Shown in pieces: positions 7,280 through 16,609 of a DNA stretch of 18,505 nt (the first letter of the stretch is position 1; the number at the start of each line of letters is the position of its first letter). The stretch lies in contig JBBQXS010000072.1 in the NCBI GenBank assembly GCA_038209365.1, positions 1-18,505 on the forward strand, given 5' to 3'. The translations under genes and the position numbers were made by a program. The notes below the pieces were generated by a model. It ran no database searches and had not been told where the DNA came from. It worked only from the letters and a program-made list of their open reading frames with translations. This stretch comes from DASQHW01 sp038209365 (GTDB lineage Bacteria; Actinomycetota; Acidimicrobiia; IMCC26256; PALSA-610).

Positions 7280-9440
7280 GTGGGCAGGTCGGCCCAATTC
7301 GTTGGCGCGCTTCGCCGCTCGTTGCGCGTTGTACCAGGCCGACGGCGAGACGATGACGTCGAGGGCGAGCACCTCGCCGAAGTGCAGGCGGCGCTCCGCC
7401 GGGTGGCAACGCTGCTCGCGCGTAGTACGCCGCCGAACGAGGTGTTCCACGCCGTCGCCGCCGAGGTCGGTCGGCTCGTGCCGGCCGATGTCGCAGGTCT
7501 CATCCGGTACGCGCCGGACGGCACCTTCGCCGTGATCGGAAGTTGGAGCGCGACCGATGGGCCCCGTCCAGTCGTAGGGGGCCGCCACCCCTTGTCGACG
7601 CACCCTCTGGCTCGTCTGATTCACGAGACCGGGCGGCCCGCGCGGATCGGGCGGCGAGTCGCTGCGCCGGTGATCGTCGACGGACGACTCTGGGGCGTCC
7701 TCGGCGTCGCCTCGACGACCGACCAACCTTTGCCGGTCGGCGTGGAGGAGCGCGTCGCGGAGTTCACGGAGCTCCTGGCCAGCGCGATCGCGAACGCCGA
7801 GAGCCGTGAGACGTTGAATCAGCTTGCTCAGCAGCAAGCGGCGCTACGTCGCGTCGCGACGCTCGTCGCGCGGCGTGAGCCGCGGGAAGCGCTGTTCGCC
7901 GTCGTCGCCGCGGAGGTCGCGGGTGTTGTGCGCGTCCCGATTGTGAGCATCGTGTGCTACGAGGACGACGGCACCGCGAGCGAGCGCGCCAGCTTCTCCG
8001 AGCAGGGCGCGTTGTTCGAGGTCGGGACGCGCTGGTCGCTCGATGGCACCAACGTGGTCGCGGAAGTGCGTGCAAGCGGCCGGCCGGCTCGCATCGACGA
8101 CTACTCGGGGCTGGAGGGCGTGATCGCTGAAAGCGTGCGCCGAGCGGGCATACGTTCGACCGTTGGGATTCCGATTGTCGTCGCGGGGCGTCTCTGGGGA
8201 GCGATGGTGGTTTCCTCGCCGGAGCTCGAACCGCTGCCGGAGGGCACCGAAGCGCGTCTCACGGACTTCACCGACCTGGTGGCGACGGCGATCGCGAACG
8301 CCGAGAGCCGCGCCGCGCTCGCACGGCTCGCCGAGCAACAGGCGGCGCTTCGGCGCGTCGCGACGCTCGTGGCGCGCGCAGCCCCGCCGGACGAGCTGTT
8401 TGCCGCCGTCACCGAAGAGGTCGCGCAGCTTCTTCCCGCCGAAGTCGCGAGCATGGCCCGCTACGAGCCCGATGGCGCGGTGACCATCGTCGCCATCCGG
8501 GGTCGCGGCAGCGATGTCGACCGCGTCGGCACCCGGTTGGCGCTGGGGGGGAGGAACCTCAGCACGGTCGTCGCGCAGACGCGCCGGCCGGCTCGCATCG
8601 ACAGCTATACCGATGCCTCGGGTGGGGTCGGCGCCTACTTCCGCGAAGCGGGCATCCGCTCGGCGGTCGGGGCGCCCATCATCGTCGACGGTCGCCTTTG
8701 GGGCTTGATGACCGCCGGCTCGGTCCTCGAGCAGCCGCTGGCGCCCGACACCGAGGCGCGCCTCGCGGAATTCACGGATCTGCTCGCGACGGCGATCGCG
8801 AATGCCGAGAGCCGCGGCGCGCTCGCCGCTTCGCGCGCGCGGATCGTTGCCGCCGCCGACGAGACCCGGCGTGGGATCGAGCGCGACCTGCACGACGGCG
8901 TCCAGCAGCGGCTCGTCTCACTCGGCCTCCAGCTTCGCTCTGCGCAAGCTGCGGTACCGCCCGAGCTCGAACAGGTCGAGGGCGCGCTGTCGCGTCTTGC
9001 CGAGGGACTGGCCGACGTGCAGGACGAGCTGCTGGAGATGGCGCGCGGGATCCATCCGGCGATCCTGGCGAGGGGTGGCCTCGGGCCGGCGGTGAAGACG
9101 CTCGCCCGCCGCTCACCGGTCCCCGTCGAGCTGGACGTGCACGTCGACGGGCGTCTGCCGGAGCGCGTCGAAGTGCCGGCGTACTACGTCGTTTCGGAGG
9201 CGCTGACGAACGCGGCGAAGCACGCGCGCGCCTCGGTCGTACAGGTCGAGGTGCAGGGAACGGAGCGCGCGGTTCGCGTTCGCATCCACGACGACGGCGT
9301 CGGCGGGGCCGACCCGACTCGCGGCTCCGGGGCTCGTCGGACTGAGAGACCGCGTCGAGGCGTTCGGCGGCACGATGACCGTCGAGAGCCTCCCAGGCGC
9401 AGGAACAACGCTGCAGGTCGAGCTTCCACTCCGCGGTTGA
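7280..9440 (+). CDS. triple-GAF sensor histidine kinase, NarL type (frameshifted as read)
   Basis: A sensor kinase with three tandem GAF domains (roughly residues 36-185, 186-353 and 354-520). These are followed by a HisKA_3 dimerisation domain with phospho-acceptor His538 in ERDLHDGVQQR, then a HATPase domain with N-box SEALTNAAKH and DDGVGG. It has no membrane segment, so it probably senses a cytoplasmic ligand or redox/gas signal. As read, the frame breaks after GSG at about 9331: the expected continuation GLVGLRDRVEAFGG is in the next frame from 9333 and ends at TGA 9438-9440. One extra G in the GGGG run at 9329-9332 explains this. Unrepaired, the frame ends at 9532 with an Arg-rich tail. 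The start is uncertain: GTG 7280 is chosen, GTG 7244 or TTG 7322 are possible, and none has a clear ribosome binding site. No response regulator is adjacent. Confidence 0.82.
7388..8814 (+). repeat. three tandem intragenic GAF repeats
   Basis: The GAF domains are recent-looking duplications at DNA level. A 23-base tract ending each unit occurs at 7784-7806 and 8288-8310 (identical) and at 8792-8814 (one mismatch), with an exact 504-base period. A unit-start tract (GCGGCGCT, encoding the AALRRVATL motif) lies at 7388, 7838 and 8342, so unit 1 is 54 bases shorter than the others. The missing part corresponds to the DDYSGLEG / DSYTDASGG loop present in units 2 and 3. Confidence 0.85.
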
Positions 9441-9531
9441 ACGACCGCGATCCCGCCGGCACGACCACGAGCGCGCGTGAGGTTCTCCCGCGGGCCGGGC
9501 CCCAGACTGCAGCGAGACGAGGAGGAACGTG

Positions 9532-9786
9532 ATGGCTGACGCTCAGCACCACCTGATCCCCGAGGATCCGCGCGACGCCGGACTCCCGCCTGTGGAGCTG
9601 CCCATCGAAGACGTCGAGCCCGCCCACGTGCTCGCAAACGACTCCCGAGACGACCTGCGTCGTCGAGGATTCACCGACGACGAAATCGACGACTGGGCCC
9701 GCGAGTTCGTGGCTGAGCGTGGCGGCGGAGACACCGACGAGCTCATCGCATGGATACGGCTCGAGGAGAAGTCGTCCGGGGAATGA
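9532..9786 (+). CDS. small acidic protein coupled to ftsH
   Basis: An 84-residue, strongly acidic protein that I do not recognise as a named family. The N-terminal half is Pro-rich and probably extended (LIPEDPRDAGLPPVELPIED). The C-terminal half reads as helix-turn-helices rich in Asp and Glu (RDDLRRRGFTDDEIDDWARE, then GGDTDELIAWIRLEE). No membrane segment or signal is seen. The start is ATG 9532, with GGAGG at 9521-9525 and a 6-base spacer; GTG 9529 is too close to that site. Its stop overlaps the ftsH start in ATGA, so the two should be translationally coupled. The coupling suggests a partner or adaptor of FtsH, which is inference only. Confidence 0.75.
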   Translation: MADAQHHLIPEDPRDAGLPPVELPIEDVEPAHVLANDSRDDLRRRGFTDDEIDDWAREFVAERGGGDTDELIAWIRLEEKSSGE

Positions 9787-11723
9787 GCATTCATCGTTCG
9801 AGCTCCGCCCGGCCCGGCCCACCCAATGAGCCCCCGCAGCCGCCCGCGCCCAAGCCCAGATCGCGCTGGCTGCACGTGCTCTGGATCGTCGGCCTGCTTG
9901 CGACCGTGCTGTTGTTGTTCTCGCCGACGACGTCCTCGAGCACGACGTCGCTGTCGTTCACAGACTGGAAGACGAAGGTCGACGCGAACCAGGTGAAGAG
10001 CGCGACGATCGATCCCTCGGGCAAGGTGACGGGACAGCTCAACGACAAGGCACAGACGCACTACGACTCGCGTATTCCGAGCGCCTTGAACGACAACACG
10101 CTGGCCGCCGACCTCGAGCAGCACCACGTCACGGTGAACGGAACAGGAAGCTCGACGAGCTTCGCGAGCGTGGTGCTCGGGTTGCTGCCACTGATCATTC
10201 TCGTCGGGCTGTTCTTCTGGTTCAGCCGGCGCGCGGCGCGCCAGATCGGCGGCGGCATCATGGGCATCGGGGCTTCGCGGGCCAAGGTGTACGACGAAGA
10301 GCGCCCCAAAACGCGCTTCGCCGATGTGGCGGGCTACGCAGGTGCCAAGCGCGAGATCAGCGAGGTCGTCGACTTCCTGAAACACCCTGACCGATATGCC
10401 GCCGCGGGCGCGGTCGGTCCACGCGGCGTGCTGATGGTCGGACCACCCGGCACCGGCAAGACACTGATGGCGCGCGCGGTCGCGGGTGAGGCCGACGTGC
10501 CGTTCTTCGCGTTGACCGGATCGAGCTTCGTGGAGATGTTCGTAGGTGTGGGCGCGGCACGCGTGCGCGACCTTTTCACAGCCGCGCGCAAGGCCGCTCC
10601 GGCGATCATCTTCATCGACGAGATCGACGCGATCGGACAACGGCGCGGCGGGTCGCTCGTGCAGAACGACGAACGCGAGCAGACGCTCAACCAGCTGCTC
10701 GGGGAATTGGACGGCTTCGACCCCACGGCAGGTGTCGTCGTGCTCGGCGCGACGAACCGTCCCGAGACGCTCGATCCCGCGCTGCTGCGTCCCGGGCGCT
10801 TCGACCGGCAGGTCGAGATCCCCTTGCCGAATGTGCGAGAGCGCGCGGCGATCCTCGCGGTGCACGCAGACGGCAAGCGGTTCGCGGACGACGTCGATCT
10901 CGATGCGGTTGCACGCGGCACTCCCGGGTTCTCGGGAGCGGATCTGGCGAATCTCATCAACGAAGCCGCGATCGTCGCCGTGCGCGCGGGCCGCACGACA
11001 CTGACCGCGGCGGATTTCGGAGACGCTCGGGATCGCATCCTGCTCGGCCGTCGCGAGGCGACGAACGCGCTCCTGCCGGACGAGAAGCATGCAGTCGCGG
11101 TGCACGAGTCCGGGCACGCGTTGGTTGCCGCGCTCTCGCCGAACGCGGACCCGGTCGAACGGGTCACGATCCTGCCCGCCGGACCAGCGCTCGGCGTGAC
11201 AGAACAGCTGCCGGTGGACGAGCGTCACCTGTATTCGGAGAGCTACCTGAAGGACTCGCTTGCGGTGCGGCTCGCCGGCCGGGCGGCCGAGCTGCTCGTC
11301 CTCGGGGAGGCGTCGTCGGGGGCGGCGAGTGACCTCGCAGGCGCCACGGACCTCGCGGCCCGAATGGTCCGTGAATACGGAATGAGCGCGCGACTCGGTC
11401 CCGTCGGGTTCGCGAGTGGATCGCCTATGTATCTCGGCACCGAGGAGGTGCGGAGCCGCACGTACGCCGACGAAACGCAGAAGGTCATCGATGAGGAAGT
11501 GTCCAAGCTCCTGCGCGATGCCGAACACACCGCCACGGCGATCCTGACCGACCATCGTGCGGCACTCGATCGGCTCACCGACGACTTGATCGCGCACGAG
11601 ACCGTCGACGGCGCCGCGGTCGAGGCGGCGCTCACAGGCATCCCGGCGCCGACGACACCCAACGATCTCGACAAGGAACGAACAGTCTCGGAGGACCAAC
11701 ATGCAGCCATACACACTTCCTGA
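9783..11723 (+). CDS. ftsH: ATP-dependent zinc metalloprotease FtsH
   Basis: A 646-residue membrane-bound AAA protease that degrades misfolded membrane proteins and selected regulators. In order: a Pro-rich N-terminus; TM1 at about 29-46 (WLHVLWIVGLLATVLLLF); an extracytoplasmic FtsH_ext domain; TM2 (VVLGLLPLIILVGLFFWF, about 133-150); Walker A GPPGTGKT at 220-227; pore loop FVEMFVGVG; Walker B FIDEID near 277; and the second region of homology ATNRPETLDP with RPGRFDR at 323-342. The zinc site is HESGH at 441-445, with the third ligand probably Asp517 in ASDLAGAT. All catalytic residues are present and length is normal. The start is ATG 9783, overlapping the small acidic gene; the longer in-frame ATG 9750 lies inside that gene. 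The end overlaps the sod start by 23 bases. Confidence 0.97.
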   Translation: MSIHRSSSARPGPPNEPPQPPAPKPRSRWLHVLWIVGLLATVLLLFSPTTSSSTTSLSFTDWKTKVDANQVKSATIDPSGKVTGQLNDKAQTHYDSRIPSALNDNTLAADLEQHHVTVNGTGSSTSFASVVLGLLPLIILVGLFFWFSRRAARQIGGGIMGIGASRAKVYDEERPKTRFADVAGYAGAKREISEVVDFLKHPDRYAAAGAVGPRGVLMVGPPGTGKTLMARAVAGEADVPFFALTGSSFVEMFVGVGAARVRDLFTAARKAAPAIIFIDEIDAIGQRRGGSLVQNDEREQTLNQLLGELDGFDPTAGVVVLGATNRPETLDPALLRPGRFDRQVEIPLPNVRERAAILAVHADGKRFADDVDLDAVARGTPGFSGADLANLINEAAIVAVRAGRTTLTAADFGDARDRILLGRREATNALLPDEKHAVAVHESGHALVAALSPNADPVERVTILPAGPALGVTEQLPVDERHLYSESYLKDSLAVRLAGRAAELLVLGEASSGAASDLAGATDLAARMVREYGMSARLGPVGFASGSPMYLGTEEVRSRTYADETQKVIDEEVSKLLRDAEHTATAILTDHRAALDRLTDDLIAHETVDGAAVEAALTGIPAPTTPNDLDKERTVSEDQHAAIHTS

Positions 11724-12306
11724 ACTGCCATACGACTACGCCGCGCTCGAACCGCACTACTCGGCCGAGATGCTCGAGCTGCACCACGACAAGCACCACG
11801 CGGCGTACGTCGCCGGCGCGAATGCGACGCTCGCCACGATGAACGAGGCCCGCGACGCGGGCGACTACGCGTCCATCGTCGGCCTCGAGCGCACACTCGC
11901 GTTCAACGTGTCGGGGCACAGCCTGCACTCGATCTTCTGGACGAACCTCTCACCGCACGGCGGCGACAAGCCGGAGGGCGAGCTCGCTGCCGCAGTGGAC
12001 GAGCACTTCGGTTCGTTCGACGCGTTCCGCGCGCACATGACGCACGCGACGGTCGCCGTACAGGGCTCCGGGTGGGGAGTGCTGACGTGGGAACCGCTCG
12101 GCGGCCGCCTGATCATCGAGCAGGTATACGACCACCAGGCGAACGTCGCCCAAGGTGCGGAGCCGCTCCTCGTGATCGACGCGTGGGAGCACGCCTACTA
12201 CCTCCAGTACCGGAACGACCGGGCGTCCTACGTCGATGCGGTCTGGAACGTCATCGACTGGTCCGACGTCGCCGACCGCTTCGCGCACGTGTGTCACGGT
12301 CATTGA
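11701..12306 (+). CDS. sodA: superoxide dismutase, Fe/Mn family (Fe-type, mycobacterial-like)
   Basis: A 201-residue Fe/Mn superoxide dismutase that converts superoxide to hydrogen peroxide and oxygen. Metal ligands fall at His28 (LHHDKHH), His76 (LHSIFW), Asp160 and His164 (DAWEHAYY), the same numbers as in the Mycobacterium tuberculosis enzyme. Position 145 is His (YDHQ), as in that iron enzyme, where E. coli MnSOD has Gln; iron use is therefore likely but not proven. There is no signal peptide. The start ATG 11701 lies within the end of ftsH but has a clear GGAGG 6 bases upstream. The stop TGA overlaps the TTG start of the LuxR regulator. The placement ties superoxide defence to FtsH expression. 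Confidence 0.96.
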   Translation: MQPYTLPELPYDYAALEPHYSAEMLELHHDKHHAAYVAGANATLATMNEARDAGDYASIVGLERTLAFNVSGHSLHSIFWTNLSPHGGDKPEGELAAAVDEHFGSFDAFRAHMTHATVAVQGSGWGVLTWEPLGGRLIIEQVYDHQANVAQGAEPLLVIDAWEHAYYLQYRNDRASYVDAVWNVIDWSDVADRFAHVCHGH

Positions 12307-15075
12307 CCTACGACGAGCGCGATCGTTCCCGGCGCGGTCGTTACCGCATTCGCGCACGGGAGCAAGAGACGATCGAAGGGCTCCTCGACGCCACCCGGGC
12401 CGGGCAGGGCCAGGCGGTCGTGGTGCGAGGTGAGGTCGGGATCGGGAAGACGACGTTGCTCGAATACGCGATGCAATCCGCGTCGGGATTTCGAGTTGCG
12501 CGGATCGAAGGCATCGAATCGGAGCAGGAGCTCGGGTTCGCGGGACTACATCGTCTGTGCGCGCAGATGTCGGATCGTGTCGACCGGCTCCCGACTCCGC
12601 ACCGTGAGGCGCTCGGTACCGCCTTCGGCGTCAGCGCAGGGGGCGCGCCGGATCGGTTCCTCCTCGGACTGGCCGCGCTGGGACTGTTTTCCGAGGTTGC
12701 CGCGGACGGGCCGTTGATCTGCGTGGTCGACGACGCGCATCTGCTCGACCAGCCTTCGACCCAGGTGCTCGCCTTCGTGGCGCGCCGAGTGCGCACCGAG
12801 CGGGTCGCACTGGTCTTCGGGGTGCGCGAACCCGGCGACGAGCTCGCCGGACTGGCCGAGCTTGTCGTCGAGGGTCTGTCGGACGCGGACTCGCGCGCGC
12901 TCCTCTCGTCGGTCGTTCCCGGCCCGCTCGATGCGCGAGTTGGCGATCGCGTCGTCGCCGAGTCGCAGGGAAATCCACGCGCGCTCCTCGAGTTGCCGCA
13001 CGCCTTGACGCCGACACAGCTCGCCGGAGGTTTCGCCGTGCCCGCCACGCGAGCGGCCACCAACCGAGCCACCGAGCGCTTCGCATCTCGTCTGGATGGG
13101 CTTCCGCCCGACACGCGGCAGCTGCTGCTCGTCGCGGCTGCGGACCCCGAGGGCGATCCGCCCTTGCTGCGGCGCGCGGCCGCGTTGTTGGAGCTCGACG
13201 CCGGCGCGGCGTACCTCGCGGCGTCCGACGGGTTGCTCCGATTCGGCGAGCGCGTCACGTTCGTGCATCCCCACCTGCGATCTGCCGTCTACCGTGACGC
13301 TTCGTCCGACGACCGCCGGCGCGTCCACATGGCGCTCGCGGAGGCGATCGATCCCGAGCATCATCCGGATCGGCGAGCGTGGCACCACGCGCACGCGTCG
13401 CTCGTGCCCAGCGCCGACATCGCCGACGACCTCGAACGCTCTGCCGACCGAGCACGGGAGCGCGGTGGCGAGGCGGCCGCGGCCGCGTTCCTCGAACGAT
13501 CTGCTCTCCTCACGCCCGAACCCGGCCCCCGCGCCACTCGAGCGCTCAGCGCCGCCGACGCCAAGTTGAAAGCCGGCGCGCCGCACGCCGCCACCGATCT
13601 CCTGACGGCCGCGAGCGCCGGGCCGCTGTCCGAGCTCGAGCATGCGCAGCTGGAGCTGCTGCGAGCCGGCGTCGCGTTGACGCGACGAGAAATCGATACG
13701 CCGGCTCGGCTCCTGCGCGCCGCCAAGGTGCTCGAGCGCCTCGACATTCCGCTGGCGCGCAAGACGTACCTGCAAGCGCTCGAAGCGGCGCTGTTCAGTG
13801 GGAGACACGGGACGAGTCCCGGTCTGGTCGAGACGGCGGAAGCAGCGCGCGCCGCACCACCGACGACGGAGATCCCGCGCCCGCTCGACTCGCTCCTCGA
13901 CGGGCTGGCTGCGCTGTTCACCGACGGGTATGCCGCCGCCTTGCCGGCGCTGCGCCGCGCCGTGAAGGCCTTTCAACAGGAGGACGATCTTCGCTGGTTC
14001 GCACTCGCGTGCCGCGCCGCGGCGGAGCTCTGGGACGACGAGGCAACACACGCTCTCGCGGGTCGTCACGTCCAGCTCGCTCGCGATACCGGCTTGTTGA
14101 TGCTGCTGCCGATCGCGCTCAACTACCTCGCGGCCTTGCAGGTGCACAACGGCGACTTCTCGGGCGCGTCGGCGCTGATCGACGAAGCGGGAGCAATCGC
14201 CGCCGCGACAGGCCACGGACGCGTCGTGCCGGCATCCTTGCTGCTCGCGGCCTGGCGCGGCGACCAGGCGGAGAGGGCCACGCTCGAGACGTGCATTCAG
14301 GACGCGACCGGGCACGGAGACGGAACGCAGCCCCGACGCAGCCGGTACACGGCTGCGGTCCTCGCCAACAGCCTCGGCCGCTACCGGGACGCGCTCACGT
14401 TGCTGGACCACACGAGCGAGCGTGAAAAAGGCTTCTGCTGCTGGGTCCTCCCCGAGCTCGTCGAAGCGGCTGCACGTAGCGGCGAGCACGTGGTCGCGAC
14501 GAGTGCGCTCGGGCGGCTCTCCGAACGCACACAGCGCAGCGGAACGGACTGGGGACTTGGGATGGAGGCGCGGGCGCGTGCGCTCGTGAGTGACGACTCG
14601 GTTGCCGAGCAGTTGCATCGGGAGGCAATCGATCGACTCCGCCGCTGCGGCGCGTCCGCGCACGTTGCGCGCGCTCACCTCCTCTACGGCGAATGGCTCC
14701 GACGGCAGCGTCGGCGAATCGACGCCCGCGAACAGTTGCGCAGGGCACGGGAGATGTTCTCGACAATGGGCGCGGAAGCATTCGCCGCGCGCGCCGCTCG
14801 CGAGCTGCGTGCGACCGGGGAGCGGGCGCGCAAGCGGACCGTCGACACGGCGGCGAACCTCACTGCCCGGGAAGCACAGATCGCCGATCTCGCCCGCAAC
14901 GGCCACTCCAACCCGGAGATCGGCGCACAACTGTTCATCAGCACCCATACGGTCGAGTACCACCTGCGCAAGGTCTTCAACAAGCTCGAGATCCGCTCGC
15001 GTAAGGAGCTCGAGCGCGCTCTTCCCCGCGGCACTCCACAACCAGGGACTAGGCACCACACTGCGGACTCAGTGA
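12303..15075 (+). CDS. LuxR-family AAA/ATPase transcriptional regulator (3' end ambiguous)
   Basis: A large (about 920-residue) LAL/MalT-like regulator. The N-terminal ATPase has Walker A GEVGIGKTT at about 43-51 and Walker B LICVVDDAH near 138-146. A long helical TPR-like middle follows. The C-terminal LuxR helix-turn-helix is at about 852-905 (LTAREAQIADLARNGHSNPE, then STHTVEYHLRKVFNKL). The start is TTG 12303, overlapping the sod stop (TTGA); GTG 12291 is possible, and neither has a strong ribosome binding site. After RKELERALP the as-read frame has no stop until 15512, 370 bases into the next gene, with an Arg/Pro/Ser-rich shadow-like tail. Dropping one C from the CCCC run at 15024-15027 gives a short ending at TGA 15073-15075, which I annotate. 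Target genes unknown. Confidence 0.85.
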
Positions 15076-15142
15076 TGCGATTGCCCGCCTTCGAACGCGA
15101 ATGTCGATCCTCGAACCATTCAGCCAACGGAGGTAAGCATCG

Positions 15143-16597
15143 ATGTCCTTCTTGTCATTCAAGCGACCACGGCTTCTGTTCGGCGGCGGTACTGCTCTCG
15201 TCGCCACGGCAGCCGTTGCACTCACGCTCGGGCCCGGCAACGCCGGGGTCGCGAGCACGCAGGCCGCGGCACCCCGAGCCCAGGCAACCTCGGTCACGAC
15301 GGCCCCACCGAACAACGATGCCCCCAATCCGAATGTGGACCCGTTCGGAGCCCCGACCGGGAACGGCGACTACAAGGTCCCGGCGCCGCCGGAATCGCCC
15401 ACGCTCGTGCCGACGATCGGCACGAAGACGACGCAGCGCATCTACGGAGCGGATCCCTTCGAGGAGGCGGTCTCGGTCACCCAGCACATCTGGCCCGCGG
15501 CGGTGCCGCTGAATGCGCCGACCGAGAACGACAACGATCCGGACCGCCCGTGGGGGCTGACGCTGCTCACGCCTGACGACCCGCTCACCGCGATCACCGC
15601 GGTGCCGCTGATCCACTTCCCCGACGACGCGCCGATCCTCTACGTCAACAACAACGGGATCCCGACGGTGACCCTGAACGAGATCAAGCGGCTCGGCGAC
15701 ACCGGGATCTCGCGCTTCAACAACGTCGACGTCTTCCTCGTCGGCGCCGCGGCCAACCCGGGCGTCGAGAACCAACTGAAGTCGATCGGCGTGAAGTACG
15801 TCACCGTGACGGCGCCCGACGTGCCCTCGCTCGCCAACCAGGTCGACCAGCTCTACGGCTCGATCGAGAACCCCGACACCGGCGTCGCCAACATGGGCAA
15901 CGGGATGGAAAACGTGATGATCGGCTCGATGGACGGGACCGACTACCAGTACCTTCTCCCGGCCACGCACTGGGTCGCGCACATGGCCTCCGGCTTGCTC
16001 TGGGTGAACAAGAACGGAGTTCCGCAGCCCACGATCGACGCGCTCAAGCGCCGCAACGGACAGGCGCGCATCTACCTCTTCGGCGGTCCGAACCAGATCT
16101 CGGGTGCCGTCGCAAAGCAGCTCGCTGCATACGGGACCATCATCCGGGTCACCAACGACGACATCGTCGGCTTCAACGCCGATCCGACGGACACTCCTGT
16201 CGACACGGCGATCGCGTTCGCGAAGATGTGGGACCCGGCCGGCATGGTCGGCTGGAAGATCACCGGCCCCGGCCACGGCTTCACGCTGGTCAACATCAAC
16301 GACTGGCAGGGCGCGGTCGCGTCGGCACCGCTCTCCCACCTGGGCTTCCACGCACCGCTGCTGTTCACGACCAGCGCCGGGACGCTGCCGACCCAGCTCG
16401 AGGGCTACTTCAAGTCGGTCGCACCTACCTACCTGACGACGCCCGCAGACGGGCCGTACAACATGACCTACGTGATCGGCAGTTGGAAGCAGATCACGTG
16501 GCCTCAGGAGGCCCGCGTCGATTACGTCTCCGAGATGGGCAACCGCCGGCTCTGGAACCAGAACACCGGTGGCCGCTACACGGACACCTCCCAGTAG
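15143..16597 (+). CDS. secreted cell wall-binding repeat (CWB2-like) protein
   Basis: A 484-residue exported protein. The N-terminal signal is basic then hydrophobic (residues 5-30), with Ala-X-Ala sites around 40-48, followed by a Pro/Asn-rich linker to about 95. The rest resembles three cell-wall-binding repeat 2 units: RIYGADPFEEAVSVTQHIWP with VFLVGAAANPGVENQLKSIG; then MIGSMDGTDYQYLLPATHW with YLFGGPNQISGAVAKQLAAYG; then TPVDTAIAFAKMWDP with YVIGSWKQITW. CWB2 domains bind secondary cell-wall polymers non-covalently. No extra catalytic domain is visible, so it may be a structural or adhesive surface protein. GGAGGT at 15129-15134, 8 bases before ATG 15143, is a strong ribosome binding site. 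The call depends on the GADPFEEAV and VGG/FGG-type motifs. Confidence 0.82.
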   Translation: MSFLSFKRPRLLFGGGTALVATAAVALTLGPGNAGVASTQAAAPRAQATSVTTAPPNNDAPNPNVDPFGAPTGNGDYKVPAPPESPTLVPTIGTKTTQRIYGADPFEEAVSVTQHIWPAAVPLNAPTENDNDPDRPWGLTLLTPDDPLTAITAVPLIHFPDDAPILYVNNNGIPTVTLNEIKRLGDTGISRFNNVDVFLVGAAANPGVENQLKSIGVKYVTVTAPDVPSLANQVDQLYGSIENPDTGVANMGNGMENVMIGSMDGTDYQYLLPATHWVAHMASGLLWVNKNGVPQPTIDALKRRNGQARIYLFGGPNQISGAVAKQLAAYGTIIRVTNDDIVGFNADPTDTPVDTAIAFAKMWDPAGMVGWKITGPGHGFTLVNINDWQGAVASAPLSHLGFHAPLLFTTSAGTLPTQLEGYFKSVAPTYLTTPADGPYNMTYVIGSWKQITWPQEARVDYVSEMGNRRLWNQNTGGRYTDTSQ

Positions 16598-16609
16598 ACG
16601 TACCGGGGA

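Noticed and set aside
9543..11714. 723-codon open frame on - opposite ftsH
   Set aside because: FtsH is unambiguous; the antisense frame is Arg-rich and ends with the gene it shadows.
12546..15059. 837-codon open frame on - opposite the LuxR regulator
   Set aside because: The opposite strand has Walker motifs and a LuxR helix-turn-helix; this frame is Arg/Glu/Gln-rich with no recognisable domain.
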